Source: Anaerolineae bacterium (GTDB taxonomy: Bacteria; Chloroflexota; Anaerolineae; 4572-78; J111). From it: DNA of 35,382 nucleotides. Numbering within the stretch: the stretch's first letter is position 1; the number at the start of each line of letters is the position of its first letter. Positions 14,199-22,692 of this stretch are shown here, piece by piece. The stretch is taken from positions 1-35,382 of the forward strand of contig JAGRBY010000007.1 of NCBI GenBank assembly GCA_020433835.1, read 5' to 3'. The translations under genes and the position numbers were made by a program. The notes under the pieces are model-generated. The model saw only the letters and a list, made by a program, of their open reading frames with translations, was not told the origin of the DNA and did no database searches.

Positions 14199-15578
14199 CT
14201 AGGCTTCGTCATCATCATAGGCATCGTCGTCATCGTCATAATAATCGTCATCATCGTCGTCTTCATAACCGACATCGTCATTGTAAACGTTTTCAGACTC
14301 AAATTCAGCATCGGTTTCTTTTTGGCCCCAGCCGAGGCGATAGAGCCAAACCAAGCCGGCCATCATAGCCCCAACAAAGGCCAACCCTAACCCTCCAATA
14401 CAGCCCAGCGTACCGACCGTATTGAGTGATAGCGGCATTGCGCTCGATGCTTCGGCATCGCCCGCCAGAGCCAAACTGCTGCCGGGCGAACGCAAGGTGG
14501 GCGAAGGACGCGGCGGCGATGTGGCCGTCGGCGGCGGTATGTTGGTTGGGGTTAAGGTTGGCGGCGGCGGTATGGGTGTGTTGGTTGGCTCCGATGTCGC
14601 CGATTCGGATTGCTCGGTCGGTTCGCCGGTGGCCTCTTCTGTGGGTTCTGCGGCAGCGTCGTCAGACGATTCTTCAGCGACATCCGCTTCTTCAACCGCT
14701 TCATCAGATGCCTCGGCTTCTGCTGCCTCGTCGCTCACGGCCGGCTCTTCGGTTGACTCAACCTGGGCCAGGCGTTGCAGTTCGCCGGTCTCCGGCTCTT
14801 CTGTGGGAGCCGGCGTATCGGTTGGCGGAACAGGCGTTGCGGTCGGTTCTTCTGTGGGGGCGGGTTCTTCAACCGCAATCGGTTCGCCACCAACAGGCTT
14901 GAGGCCGAGGTCATCGATCCAAAACTTATCGTTGCTGGGCGGTATGGGGAAGCCTTGTTCCGAGGCACGCAGCTTCCAGGTATCATCGATGCGTAAAAAC
15001 ACGGTGATGGTATCGGCCTGGGCGGTGACGGTTACGTACTCAACGTTGCAGATTTTACAGTCGTTGCGCCAGTTATCCTCTGACCACACCACGTTAGAGG
15101 AGGTGGAATCGGTGCCGCCGAAGGGATCGATGCCGATGCGCCGGCCAATACCGCCGGTTGCTTTGTTAATTGAGGCGTCGTTGACCAATGAGTCGAACAC
15201 GAGCCAGACGATATTGGCGTAATAATTGCGCCCCTTTTCAACGGATACCTGCTGCTTGATACCCCCAATAAAATGATTGGCACTGACAATGTAAGCCGCC
15301 GGACAGAGGGGAGCGTGACATTCGCCCCCGCCTTGCAGCACGCTGATATCGGCACTACCCGTTTCTAAGAAAGGCTCCCAATGGTTTAAGCCCTGACTAA
15401 AGTCGCAATTCTGGAGAATATTTTCTGATTCCTGGCAGACATCCGGAAAGTCTTGAGCGTAGTTCATGGGTTGTGGTTGCAGAACAAGCAGGCACAGCAG
15501 CAAAAATAGCCCTTGCAAACCAACTTTTAGAACAATTTTGTTTCGTACATTTCCCATAAAAAATCGCATTTCTTCCAT
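14199..15578 (-). CDS. Exported stalk protein with TM anchor and poly-Asp tail
   Basis: The product of about 459 residues begins with a signal-like hydrophobic segment (KVGLQGLFLLLCLLVLQ), then an outer domain rich in aromatic residues and cysteines (CQESENILQNCDFSQGLNHWEPF), like carbohydrate-binding modules. A long Thr/Pro/Glu/Ala-rich stalk follows (EEPTATPVPPTDTPAPTEEP). Then come one membrane helix (VGTLGCIGGLGLAFVGAMMAGLVWLYRL) and a cytoplasmic tail almost entirely of Asp and Tyr. The start could be the ATG at 15578, 15569 or 15557, and none has a strong ribosome binding site. The function is unknown; surface binding or adhesion is likely. Confidence 0.8.
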   Translation of the reverse strand: MEEMRFFMGNVRNKIVLKVGLQGLFLLLCLLVLQPQPMNYAQDFPDVCQESENILQNCDFSQGLNHWEPFLETGSADISVLQGGGECHAPLCPAAYIVSANHFIGGIKQQVSVEKGRNYYANIVWLVFDSLVNDASINKATGGIGRRIGIDPFGGTDSTSSNVVWSEDNWRNDCKICNVEYVTVTAQADTITVFLRIDDTWKLRASEQGFPIPPSNDKFWIDDLGLKPVGGEPIAVEEPAPTEEPTATPVPPTDTPAPTEEPETGELQRLAQVESTEEPAVSDEAAEAEASDEAVEEADVAEESSDDAAAEPTEEATGEPTEQSESATSEPTNTPIPPPPTLTPTNIPPPTATSPPRPSPTLRSPGSSLALAGDAEASSAMPLSLNTVGTLGCIGGLGLAFVGAMMAGLVWLYRLGWGQKETDAEFESENVYNDDVGYEDDDDDDYYDDDDDAYDDDEA

Positions 15579-15795
15579 AAAATAATAGGGTACTATGTTT
15601 GCACTTTTTTAGAAACCAGGGTTTTGATACCGCATTGATACCCTTTTGCGGCAAAAAACGCTCTTTTTAACGCTAAAAACCCTGGTTTCTTGCCTAATAC
15701 TTTAAAGTGCAAAGGTCGTGAATAGGTTTAACTCTCAAACAAGCTGTGCAGTATACTCTAAGCGATAGGAGAGTGCAAGTAAATTTGAAATAAAA
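15579..15795. repeat. MITE-like inverted repeat (15598-15713) in a gene-free gap
   Basis: Inner arms AGAAACCAGGGTTTT (15611-15625) and AAAACCCTGGTTTCT (15676-15690) are perfect reverse complements. Outside them TTTGCACTTT (15598-15607) faces AAAGTGCAAA (15704-15713). The 116-bp unit thus has nested arms, no coding content and an AT-rich centre. From 15714 to 15795 I see nothing else. Confidence 0.65.
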
Positions 15796-15825
15796 AACCG
15801 GCCACATATTCTTCCGTGGCCGGTT
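15796..15825 (-). terminator. Intrinsic terminator, minus strand
   Basis: A perfect 10-bp stem (AACCGGCCAC / GTGGCCGGTT, loop of 10) is followed on the minus strand by TTTTTTA. It lies about 260 bases after the minus-strand TPR/stalk gene. The plus-strand side (TGTTGCG) is weaker. Confidence 0.75.
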
Positions 15826-16087
15826 TGTTGCGTGTTCTTGTTCTTATCGTTACTGCTTTTATCGCCTCATTGGGTTAGGCGGGTAACGGACAAACACGTC
15901 TCAGCCACAGACACAGCACCCGTAGTGCCGGTTGTAGTTGTTAAGCAACCGGTAGTTGTGATGAACGTTAATGGTGTGACTTGGCAGACGTTTATGATTT
16001 TCATCTCAAAAAATTCAGTCTCATGACAATTTCTTTAATTCTATTCCTGCCGCGCTATTCGTCAAATTTGCAAAACGGGCATGCGCG
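15826..16087. other. Intergenic stretch without recognised feature
   Basis: This gap contains a short plus-strand frame at 15832-16026 with an unconvincing product and no ribosome binding site. A local repeat of GTAGTTGT-type sequence is seen near 15930-15960. No gene is called. Confidence 0.3.
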
Positions 16088-16801
16088 TTAGTTTGACGGC
16101 GTCGGCGAAACTACCTGCGTGGCTATGGGTGTAGGCGGGTCGGTGGGTTTGGCAGTGGGCAGTTCCAGGTGCGGTCGAGGCGTTTCAGTCGCCGTGGCGG
16201 TTGCTTCGGCTGTCGGTGTATCGGTGGGCACAATCTCTTCGGTGGGCGGGCTTACAGCTTCGACCGATTCGGCCGGAACCGGATTTTCAACCGGATTTCC
16301 GTCATCGCCTCCCCCTAAAAATAGAGAGGCCGCGGCAATACCACCCAGACCCAATACAACAAAGAGCGCTACAATGAGAAGAATGATCAGCCGTAAATTG
16401 ATGCCGCCACGGGCTTTGGTCTTGGGTTTTTTAGGTGTGCCGCCCATCGATCTGGGCATTTCCAGCTCTTCTTCCTCTTCTTCATCCGCGATCAGGAAAT
16501 CATCAATGAAAGTAGCCGGTTCGGCTGTTTCTTCCAGAACATCACTCAGCATCTCTCCAGCATCGAAAGTACCGGCGCGTAAGGCATCCAGTCCTCGCTG
16601 AGCTACCACATTATTGGGGTTAATGGCTAGCACATTTTCAAGGCAAATTTCACGATCTTCATCGGATTCGACAACAGAGGTTAACCACAGCCAAATGTCC
16701 TCGTTTCCTTCGTCAACTTCAAGAAGTTCCTCAAGGATTTGGCGGCCTTCATCTCTATTACCCATTCTTATGTGTTGAATGGCTTCATCTAAGCTTGACA
16801 T
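16088..16801 (-). CDS. TPR-like single-pass membrane protein with Thr/Pro-rich tail
   Basis: The 237-residue protein has an N-terminal part with two to three helical TPR-like repeats (about 1-75: DEAIQHIRMGNRDEGRQILEELLEVDEGNEDIWLWL). An acidic linker (DEEEEEELE) and a basic stretch (KKPKTKARG) follow, then one membrane helix (about 134-160, LRLIILLIVALFVVLGLGGIAAASLFL). The outer tail is of Thr, Pro and Ala. This layout, with the N-terminus inside and the tail outside, is frequent in Chloroflexota. It probably anchors or scaffolds other proteins. It may be the last gene of a run with the two genes upstream (92-bp gap). Confidence 0.8.
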   Translation of the reverse strand: MSSLDEAIQHIRMGNRDEGRQILEELLEVDEGNEDIWLWLTSVVESDEDREICLENVLAINPNNVVAQRGLDALRAGTFDAGEMLSDVLEETAEPATFIDDFLIADEEEEEELEMPRSMGGTPKKPKTKARGGINLRLIILLIVALFVVLGLGGIAAASLFLGGGDDGNPVENPVPAESVEAVSPPTEEIVPTDTPTAEATATATETPRPHLELPTAKPTDPPTPIATQVVSPTPSN

Positions 16802-16893
16802 GCGGGGCTCCCCATAGATTTCTGTGTGGCGATGCTACTTTACATCGCATTATAGCACTAATGTCTCGCCTGTGACAAGTTATGTGAACTCAC

Positions 16894-19389
16894 TTAGCTT
16901 TTTGGCTCGATGTCGATGGCACCCAGCGGGAAACTTTTTTCGAGCAAATCATCTGTCGAATCGTCAAGGGTCGGGTCGATCCAGGCCACATAAAGCTCAA
17001 AATGACCTATGGGGATTGGGGTGGTGATCGGCAAAGACACTTTATCTTGAAACCAATAATCGGTCGGCCATTGGTGGGTCGGCCACTGATCCGATATCGG
17101 CGCGATGAGCGGCCAACGATACTGTTCGACCTGAGATTGATCAACCAAGAAAAATTGCATCTGATAATCTCGCGCGGGCTGTTGCAACACCTGCCAATGC
17201 AACGCCGCTACAACCTCCTCCTCGGCGCGGACACTGCGCCGATTTAGATCGAACCCTCGGAGCGCAAGGCCGGTGGCGGAACGGGCAGCATCGGTTTCGA
17301 GCGGAACAGGGTTAGGCAATCGATCCGGGTTGATGGGACGGGGTTTGTGGGGCAGTTGGAGAAAAAGTTCGCCCAAGGAAATTTCCGAATCCCCATTTGA
17401 AGCGGGTAAGGCCTGGCCCAACTGCCGATCGACAACGGAGACCCCCAGAGGGTAAAGCTGAGGCGGTATATCGCCCGGCAAGTTAAAGGTAAGCTGTTGA
17501 AGGGCCACAACTCCCGGCTGCCAATCGTCGGGATCATAGCCGTTGCCATCTGCCGCCAGCCACAGGTGGCCTTGTCTATCGCGCATACGAACCAAAAAGG
17601 TGTAGTCGGTACCGGGCGGCAAAGTGCGCAGCGCCTGCCAACTGAGCAGCAGTTGAAACTGTCCCCCACCAACCGGCTCGCCCAAAATTTTCCAGCCCAG
17701 CAGGCGCAGATCACCGTTGACGATAGCATCGAGGCGGTTGAGATCGCTTTGAAACTGGCCTAAGGTGTTGGTTTCAGGCATTCGATAAAGGGCAAAATCC
17801 TGATTCGACTCAGCCGCGACCGGCTCAAGGAGTTCGTTCCAGGTTTCGGCGGCGGGCGCGGAGGCCGGGAAGATGTAGCGCGGCGATAGTTTGCTTTCGG
17901 CTGGGGGGAAAGCCAGCGTTTGGGTGCCATCGAACCAGAGCACAAACGGCGGCGACCCGGCAAAATGGAGCGCCAGGCGGAACGGATCGAGATCGCGATA
18001 ATATTCGGCGGAAATCACGGGCAGGTCGGCGCTGTCGGAGTTTTTGAGATAGCGGGCGACGGCGGCAATATCCGCGCCATAGATGGATCGGGCCTGGGGC
18101 GCGTTGGCCCAACGGACAAAATAATCATAGGTGGTGTGGAGCGTGGTCAGCGCGAGCAAAACAAGCAGAAGGCTGAGGGGGATAGCATGGGAGAAACGTG
18201 GCGATAGGCGCTTGATTTTATCCCGATGCAAACGCCGATAGAGCCACTGAAGCAGTGTCACCAGGCCCACCGCCCAGATAATATAGACAAAAGGTAAAGC
18301 CCCTATCGTTCGCAAAAAGTGGGGGCTGTCGTCGGTGATGAAGTCGGGGAGAAGCATTAATACAAGGCTGCTCAACAGCAAAACCGCCGATCCGGCCCAG
18401 CGCCGAGAGCGCAACAGCCGCCACAGCATCAACCCCAGGCCAACATAAAAGATCAGGCCGTTGATCCAATCAAAAACGGGGCGACCGTTGAGGTTGTAGC
18501 GGTCGGTTGTATCGCCACGCACGGTAAACATGCCCAGCGTGCGCAGCGTGTTGTCAACAGTCGGCCCAAACTCGCCGTTGAGCAGATACGGGATGGTGGT
18601 TACCTGGCTGGAACGGCGGGTGAAGCTGTCTCGATTTTCGACAAAGTAGGAGACTAGCGGCGTAAATATCGCCGCCCAAATAATGAGATGGATCAGTAGC
18701 CCCAACCAATGCCAGCGTGTTACACGTCGACGCAGTAAAAAATAGCCAAAAATGGTGATGATGATCACCGGCACAAAGCGGCTGGACAGATAGGTATACA
18801 TCGTCATGCCGGCCGCCAGGCCACTTAGGGCAAAGAGAAGCAGCGTCAGAAGGTGCGTACGGCGTGTTTTGCGCCCCTGGCTGGTCGAAGAAGCGGGTTC
18901 TGGGTTGGGTTTTGAAGAGAAGGTCAACGCCAACCAAAAAAGGTAGAGCGTAAGCAGCAGCAGCGGTGGCAGCAGTACCGCCCGCAGCGTGAGGCGGCTG
19001 ACAAAAACGGCCCAAAAGGAGATACTGACACCGGCCATAGCCACCAGAGCAACTCGCCGATTGAAAAGTCGCGCGGTGAGTGGGTACACCAGAGCGACTG
19101 TGAGCATTCCGGCAAAAACATTGACCAGGCGCAGTTGAACCGGCCCGATGCCGAAAGCGCGAAAGGCTAACGCTTCCAGATAGATGATAAGGGGTTCGAT
19201 GCCTTTGTTGATTTCGTAGAAGATGCGCGGCGATCCGTTAAGGGTCTCAATAGCGGTGACGCCGTTGTAGGCTTCGTCGTGAGAGAGGCCGGCCGGGATC
19301 TGCTCAAGGGCGGCCATACGCAGCGCAAACGCGATAAGCAAGAGCGCTATCACGATCAGATTGTGCTGTAGTTGGGTGGGCTGAAGCAT
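16894..19389 (-). CDS. Multi-pass membrane glycosyltransferase, GT39/ArnT-like
   Basis: The 831-residue protein begins with a membrane helix and the loop GLSHDEAYNGVTAIETLNG, where the DEA acidic motif is typical of GT-C enzymes such as PMT/ArnT. About ten to twelve membrane segments follow, then a soluble domain of about 400 residues containing beta-rich sequence (GDYTFLVRMRDRQGHLWLAADG-like). The family transfers sugars from polyprenyl-phosphate donors on the outer side of the membrane. The AAA/PD40 gene ends 15 bases upstream, so the two are probably translated from one mRNA. The natural acceptor is unknown; the Thr/Pro-rich proteins next door are possible O-glycosylation targets (inference). 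Confidence 0.82.
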   Translation of the reverse strand: MLQPTQLQHNLIVIALLLIAFALRMAALEQIPAGLSHDEAYNGVTAIETLNGSPRIFYEINKGIEPLIIYLEALAFRAFGIGPVQLRLVNVFAGMLTVALVYPLTARLFNRRVALVAMAGVSISFWAVFVSRLTLRAVLLPPLLLLTLYLFWLALTFSSKPNPEPASSTSQGRKTRRTHLLTLLLFALSGLAAGMTMYTYLSSRFVPVIIITIFGYFLLRRRVTRWHWLGLLIHLIIWAAIFTPLVSYFVENRDSFTRRSSQVTTIPYLLNGEFGPTVDNTLRTLGMFTVRGDTTDRYNLNGRPVFDWINGLIFYVGLGLMLWRLLRSRRWAGSAVLLLSSLVLMLLPDFITDDSPHFLRTIGALPFVYIIWAVGLVTLLQWLYRRLHRDKIKRLSPRFSHAIPLSLLLVLLALTTLHTTYDYFVRWANAPQARSIYGADIAAVARYLKNSDSADLPVISAEYYRDLDPFRLALHFAGSPPFVLWFDGTQTLAFPPAESKLSPRYIFPASAPAAETWNELLEPVAAESNQDFALYRMPETNTLGQFQSDLNRLDAIVNGDLRLLGWKILGEPVGGGQFQLLLSWQALRTLPPGTDYTFLVRMRDRQGHLWLAADGNGYDPDDWQPGVVALQQLTFNLPGDIPPQLYPLGVSVVDRQLGQALPASNGDSEISLGELFLQLPHKPRPINPDRLPNPVPLETDAARSATGLALRGFDLNRRSVRAEEEVVAALHWQVLQQPARDYQMQFFLVDQSQVEQYRWPLIAPISDQWPTHQWPTDYWFQDKVSLPITTPIPIGHFELYVAWIDPTLDDSTDDLLEKSFPLGAIDIEPKS

Positions 19390-19404
19390 TACGATTGCCT
19401 GACT

Positions 19405-21783
19405 TTACGGTCTCCAGGCAGGGGTTTGCTCATCGCGAGCCGGCGTGTTGGTTAAATTGGTCGCCACCGCCCCATCGAGCGTCGTTGCAAAGATGTCCCA
19501 GTTGCCTTCCCGGTTGGAATAAAACAAAATTTGTTGTCCATCGGGTGACCAGGTGGGGCCGTGATCGTCGGCCAAAGGCAGGTTGGTGATATTGCGAGCA
19601 ACGCCGCCGACAGCATCGACTACATAAATTTCAACATTACCGTCGCGATTGCTTTCAAAAGCGATCTGCGTGCCGTCGGGCGACCAGGCCGGGGCCAGAT
19701 CGTTTTCGGGGTCGGTGGTTACCTGGCGGATATCGCCCCCGTCGATCGTCATGTAGTAAATATCCCAGTTGCCGTTGGCTTTGCTGTTAAAGGCAAAACG
19801 GCTGCCGTCGGGCGACCAGACCGGCGAGAGATTGCCGTTGCCGTCGTTAGTGACCTGCACAACGGTATCGGCACAAGTCGATGGTTCGCTCACGCAGCTG
19901 GTGTCCATAATGTAGATTTCCCAACTGCCATTTCGGAAGGAAGAGAAAGCCAACCGTTGACCGTCGGGTGACCAGGCCGGAGTCCAATCGTCGGCCGGAT
20001 GGCGGGTAACGTTAGCCAGGTTTTGGCCGTCACTATCCATAATATAGATTTCGCGATCACCGTCACGGCGGGAGACAAACGCGATTTTTTGGCCATTCGG
20101 TGACCAGATGGGGCCGGTATCGTCACCGCCTTCGGGTGAGATAGGTGTCGGCTCAGAGCCATCGGCATTCATCACGTAGATGAGCCAGCTTTGGTCGACA
20201 TCGCGTCCCATAAAGGTGATCGACGGCAGCATTTTGGCGATAACCAACGGGGCCGTCGGGGTAGCGGTTGGAGCCGGGCCGGGCGGAGTCGGTGTGACAT
20301 CTGCCTCAGCGCCGGTCTCGAGACCGGCATCGGTGAGGGGGGTGATCTCATCGGCATTGCTGGAAGCGGCTGCGGCTGGTGCGGTTGCGGTGGGCGGCTG
20401 CTGCGAGATTAAGGGTAATGAGACCCCCAGCAGTTGGGCTGCGGCGAGACCACCGCCGGTTATCAAGGCACAGGCGACAATAAACAAAGCGGCGGCGACG
20501 GCTAACCAGGGAATTCTTCGGCTGCGGCTTGCGCGGCGAGGGCTGGCCAGCGACGGCGCGCCGGGCGAGATAGGCCGGGTGGTAAAGTTATCGGGCCGGC
20601 TGGAGCGCAGTTGGGCCGAAGCCCGGCCCCAGTTTACTTCCGACAAAATTTTAACGGGGTCGGTGTGCTGACGCAGCCAATAGCGAAACAGCTCTACATG
20701 GAAGCGATAACTGATAGCGCCCATAGGCACCAGCACGCCCCGGTCGGCCAAAGATTGCAGCGATTGCAGTACCACATCGGGCAAAACTTCCGGGTTTTGG
20801 CGCTGGAGAAATCGGATGACTTCCTGATTGGTGATCGGGCCGTGTGCGCCCTGGATGGCGGCCATCCCGGACAAGACGCCACGCTCGGCCCAGTTGGAAT
20901 TATCCCACGTTTGGCGGAAAGTCTCGATGGGCGAGTCGAGAATTTCTAAAAGGGTGTTATCAAAATCTTGCTGATTGACCCAGCCGTCATGAACCTGCCG
21001 ATTGAGCAAAACATGGCAAAACAGGCAGAGGTAGTTGGGGTGGTAGGAGTTAATTTCGGCGATGCGTTTGGTGATGCCGTAATCGAAGCGAAGGGCATCT
21101 TTGACCGGCTCGGTGATCATACTAATTGAGGCATCAATCGGCAGAGGGCCAAGCGTAACGGTCGGTGCGCCATCAAGCAGCGGATGGCGGATGCGGCGCA
21201 GTTGATCTTGATTAAGCGCAAACACAAAATGGAGGTTGGGACATTCATCCATGAGTGACATCAGCGAGGTGAGAAAACTGGCCACCAAAGCCAGATCATC
21301 GCGCACCAGCAGATGGAGATCGTCCACATACAGAACCAACCGTTGGTTGGGCGTTAAACGCTGGCAAGCCTGCGAAAACAACCCTCGCAGAACGGAAGCC
21401 ATTTGCGCTGCAGGCAGTTTGGGCGGAGCATCGATAAGGCTGTGGAGGCGAAGCTGCGGCGTTAACTGCCCTAATACGGTTTGTAAAACAGTACTGACCG
21501 TCTGCTCGGGGTCGGCGCTGCTGGCCGGACGATTACCGGCATTTTTGAGCATGGGTAAATCAGACAGGGAGATAATGAGATTAAAGAACCCATTATTTTG
21601 AAGGGTACCAACATGCCGCAAAAAAGAGGTTTTGCCGATCATCGGCGTCGCACTCAGAATCAGGGTGCGATTGTTGCTGTTGATTTGTAACTCTATCCAA
21701 TCGGCAGCATCCTGACGGCCAAAGAGCATGTTCGGGTCGGTAACGGGTTCGCCAGGACGGTAGGGATTTGAAAACTCGCTCAA
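19405..21783 (-). CDS. AAA/STAND-like ATPase fused via a TM helix to a TolB-like PD40 propeller
   Basis: The 792-residue protein has three parts. Residues 1 to about 390 form an ATPase with the P-loop ATPMIGKTS and Walker B LVLYVDDLHLL, followed by a winged-helix-like region. A basic stretch (PRRASRSRR) and one membrane helix (IPWLAVAAALFIVACALITGGGL) follow, then a Pro/Thr linker. The last 280 residues carry about six PD40 repeats with the recurring motif PxWSPDGxxIAFxSxRDGxxEIYxM. The propeller should be outside and the ATPase inside. Its role is unknown, perhaps transmembrane sensing. It lies directly upstream of the GT39-like gene. Confidence 0.85.
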   Translation of the reverse strand: MSEFSNPYRPGEPVTDPNMLFGRQDAADWIELQINSNNRTLILSATPMIGKTSFLRHVGTLQNNGFFNLIISLSDLPMLKNAGNRPASSADPEQTVSTVLQTVLGQLTPQLRLHSLIDAPPKLPAAQMASVLRGLFSQACQRLTPNQRLVLYVDDLHLLVRDDLALVASFLTSLMSLMDECPNLHFVFALNQDQLRRIRHPLLDGAPTVTLGPLPIDASISMITEPVKDALRFDYGITKRIAEINSYHPNYLCLFCHVLLNRQVHDGWVNQQDFDNTLLEILDSPIETFRQTWDNSNWAERGVLSGMAAIQGAHGPITNQEVIRFLQRQNPEVLPDVVLQSLQSLADRGVLVPMGAISYRFHVELFRYWLRQHTDPVKILSEVNWGRASAQLRSSRPDNFTTRPISPGAPSLASPRRASRSRRIPWLAVAAALFIVACALITGGGLAAAQLLGVSLPLISQQPPTATAPAAAASSNADEITPLTDAGLETGAEADVTPTPPGPAPTATPTAPLVIAKMLPSITFMGRDVDQSWLIYVMNADGSEPTPISPEGGDDTGPIWSPNGQKIAFVSRRDGDREIYIMDSDGQNLANVTRHPADDWTPAWSPDGQRLAFSSFRNGSWEIYIMDTSCVSEPSTCADTVVQVTNDGNGNLSPVWSPDGSRFAFNSKANGNWDIYYMTIDGGDIRQVTTDPENDLAPAWSPDGTQIAFESNRDGNVEIYVVDAVGGVARNITNLPLADDHGPTWSPDGQQILFYSNREGNWDIFATTLDGAVATNLTNTPARDEQTPAWRP

Positions 21784-21943
21784 CGCTAAACTCCACCATT
21801 AACATTCGTTTGAGTTTGTAGAGATATTCGAGATGGAACGGCCTGGGGTTTGGATTTGCACACCTTTATTCCGTCAGCCTTTAACTCAAAAATTTTCATA
21901 CCTATCTCTACGCAACATCATCGAGAATGTTTTCTAACACAAT

Positions 21944-21970
21944 CCCCGTTAGGACACCTTTCTAACGGGG
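21944..21970. terminator. Hairpin between the methyltransferase and PD40 genes
   Basis: CCCCGTTAG (21944-21952) pairs perfectly with CTAACGGGG (21962-21970), with a nine-base loop. On the minus strand it follows the methyltransferase stop by about 28 bases. Only ATTGTGTT follows, so the T-run is weak. Confidence 0.5.
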
Positions 21971-21997
21971 AACTCAGATTATACCACGAGGCTAATA

Positions 21998-22678
21998 TTA
22001 GGAAAATGACGAGGGGTTAAGCAGGTTGTCATCATGGGAGCGTTTTTCGATAATTAACAATCGGGCCAAAGCGCCGTTTTCTTCAGCAACATGCCAGTTA
22101 GCGGTCAGATCATATTCTCCAAAGATTGGCAGTGTCTGGCGTGGCGGGAAGTCACGCTGATCGGTCACCCGATAGAGCCAGTCGATAAAGGGCCGAATGG
22201 GCCACGGGCCGCGCAGTTGACCTTCGATAACGACAATCATCCGGCCCGGCGGATCGGTTTGTAAGAGGCGATGAATTTCAGCCAGGGTTTCCGGCTCGAA
22301 AATATAGTTGGTGGGAAAGGTGGCGATGATATTGGCAAAATGACCATCGGGAAAAGGGATGTTTTGGGCCTTGGCTCGACACAGTGGGGCCGGCAAACCT
22401 TGCTCCTTTAGACGCCGGCTGGCCAACCGGGCCATGTAGGGCGAAATGTCGATGCCGACCGGCTGGAGACCCGTGGTAGACGACATATCGACAAAGAGAC
22501 CGCCGGTACCGTAAGCTAACTCCAAAATTGGGCCGGGCTGCACGTAGCGCAGGGCTAATCGCCGCCAGGCAGACCACTGCCCGAATGAAACTAACCAGGC
22601 GACGGTATCGTAGGTAAAAGCCATGTGATTGTAAAGCAGGTAAAAACCAAGCTTAATAAACCAGCGGGGTAAACGCAT
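21998..22678 (-). CDS. Class I SAM-dependent methyltransferase
   Basis: The 226-residue product has the SAM-binding motif I ILELAYGTGG (Y-G-T-G in place of G-x-G-x-G), an acidic end of strand 2 in VGIDISPYMARLA, and motif IV-like FANIIATFPTNYIFEP. This is the UbiE/Methyltransf_11 type. The N-terminal segment (WFIKLGFYLLYNHMAFTYD) is hydrophobic and amphipathic and may bind the membrane, suiting a lipid-type acceptor. It lies 14 bases after the lipid-kinase gene on the same strand. The substrate is not known. Confidence 0.88.
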   Translation of the reverse strand: MRLPRWFIKLGFYLLYNHMAFTYDTVAWLVSFGQWSAWRRLALRYVQPGPILELAYGTGGLFVDMSSTTGLQPVGIDISPYMARLASRRLKEQGLPAPLCRAKAQNIPFPDGHFANIIATFPTNYIFEPETLAEIHRLLQTDPPGRMIVVIEGQLRGPWPIRPFIDWLYRVTDQRDFPPRQTLPIFGEYDLTANWHVAEENGALARLLIIEKRSHDDNLLNPSSFS

Positions 22679-22692
22679 GGGCAGATTGCTCG

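Noticed and set aside
14422..15222. Long plus-strand frame (266 codons) opposite the stalk protein gene
   Set aside because: Its product is Ser/Gly/Val low-complexity, exactly the antisense of the Thr/Pro/Glu-rich stalk codons. It has no good ribosome binding site and no family pattern.
16119..16601. Plus-strand frame of 160 codons opposite the TPR/stalk gene
   Set aside because: Valine- and Ser-rich antisense of the Thr/Pro tail, with no independent support.
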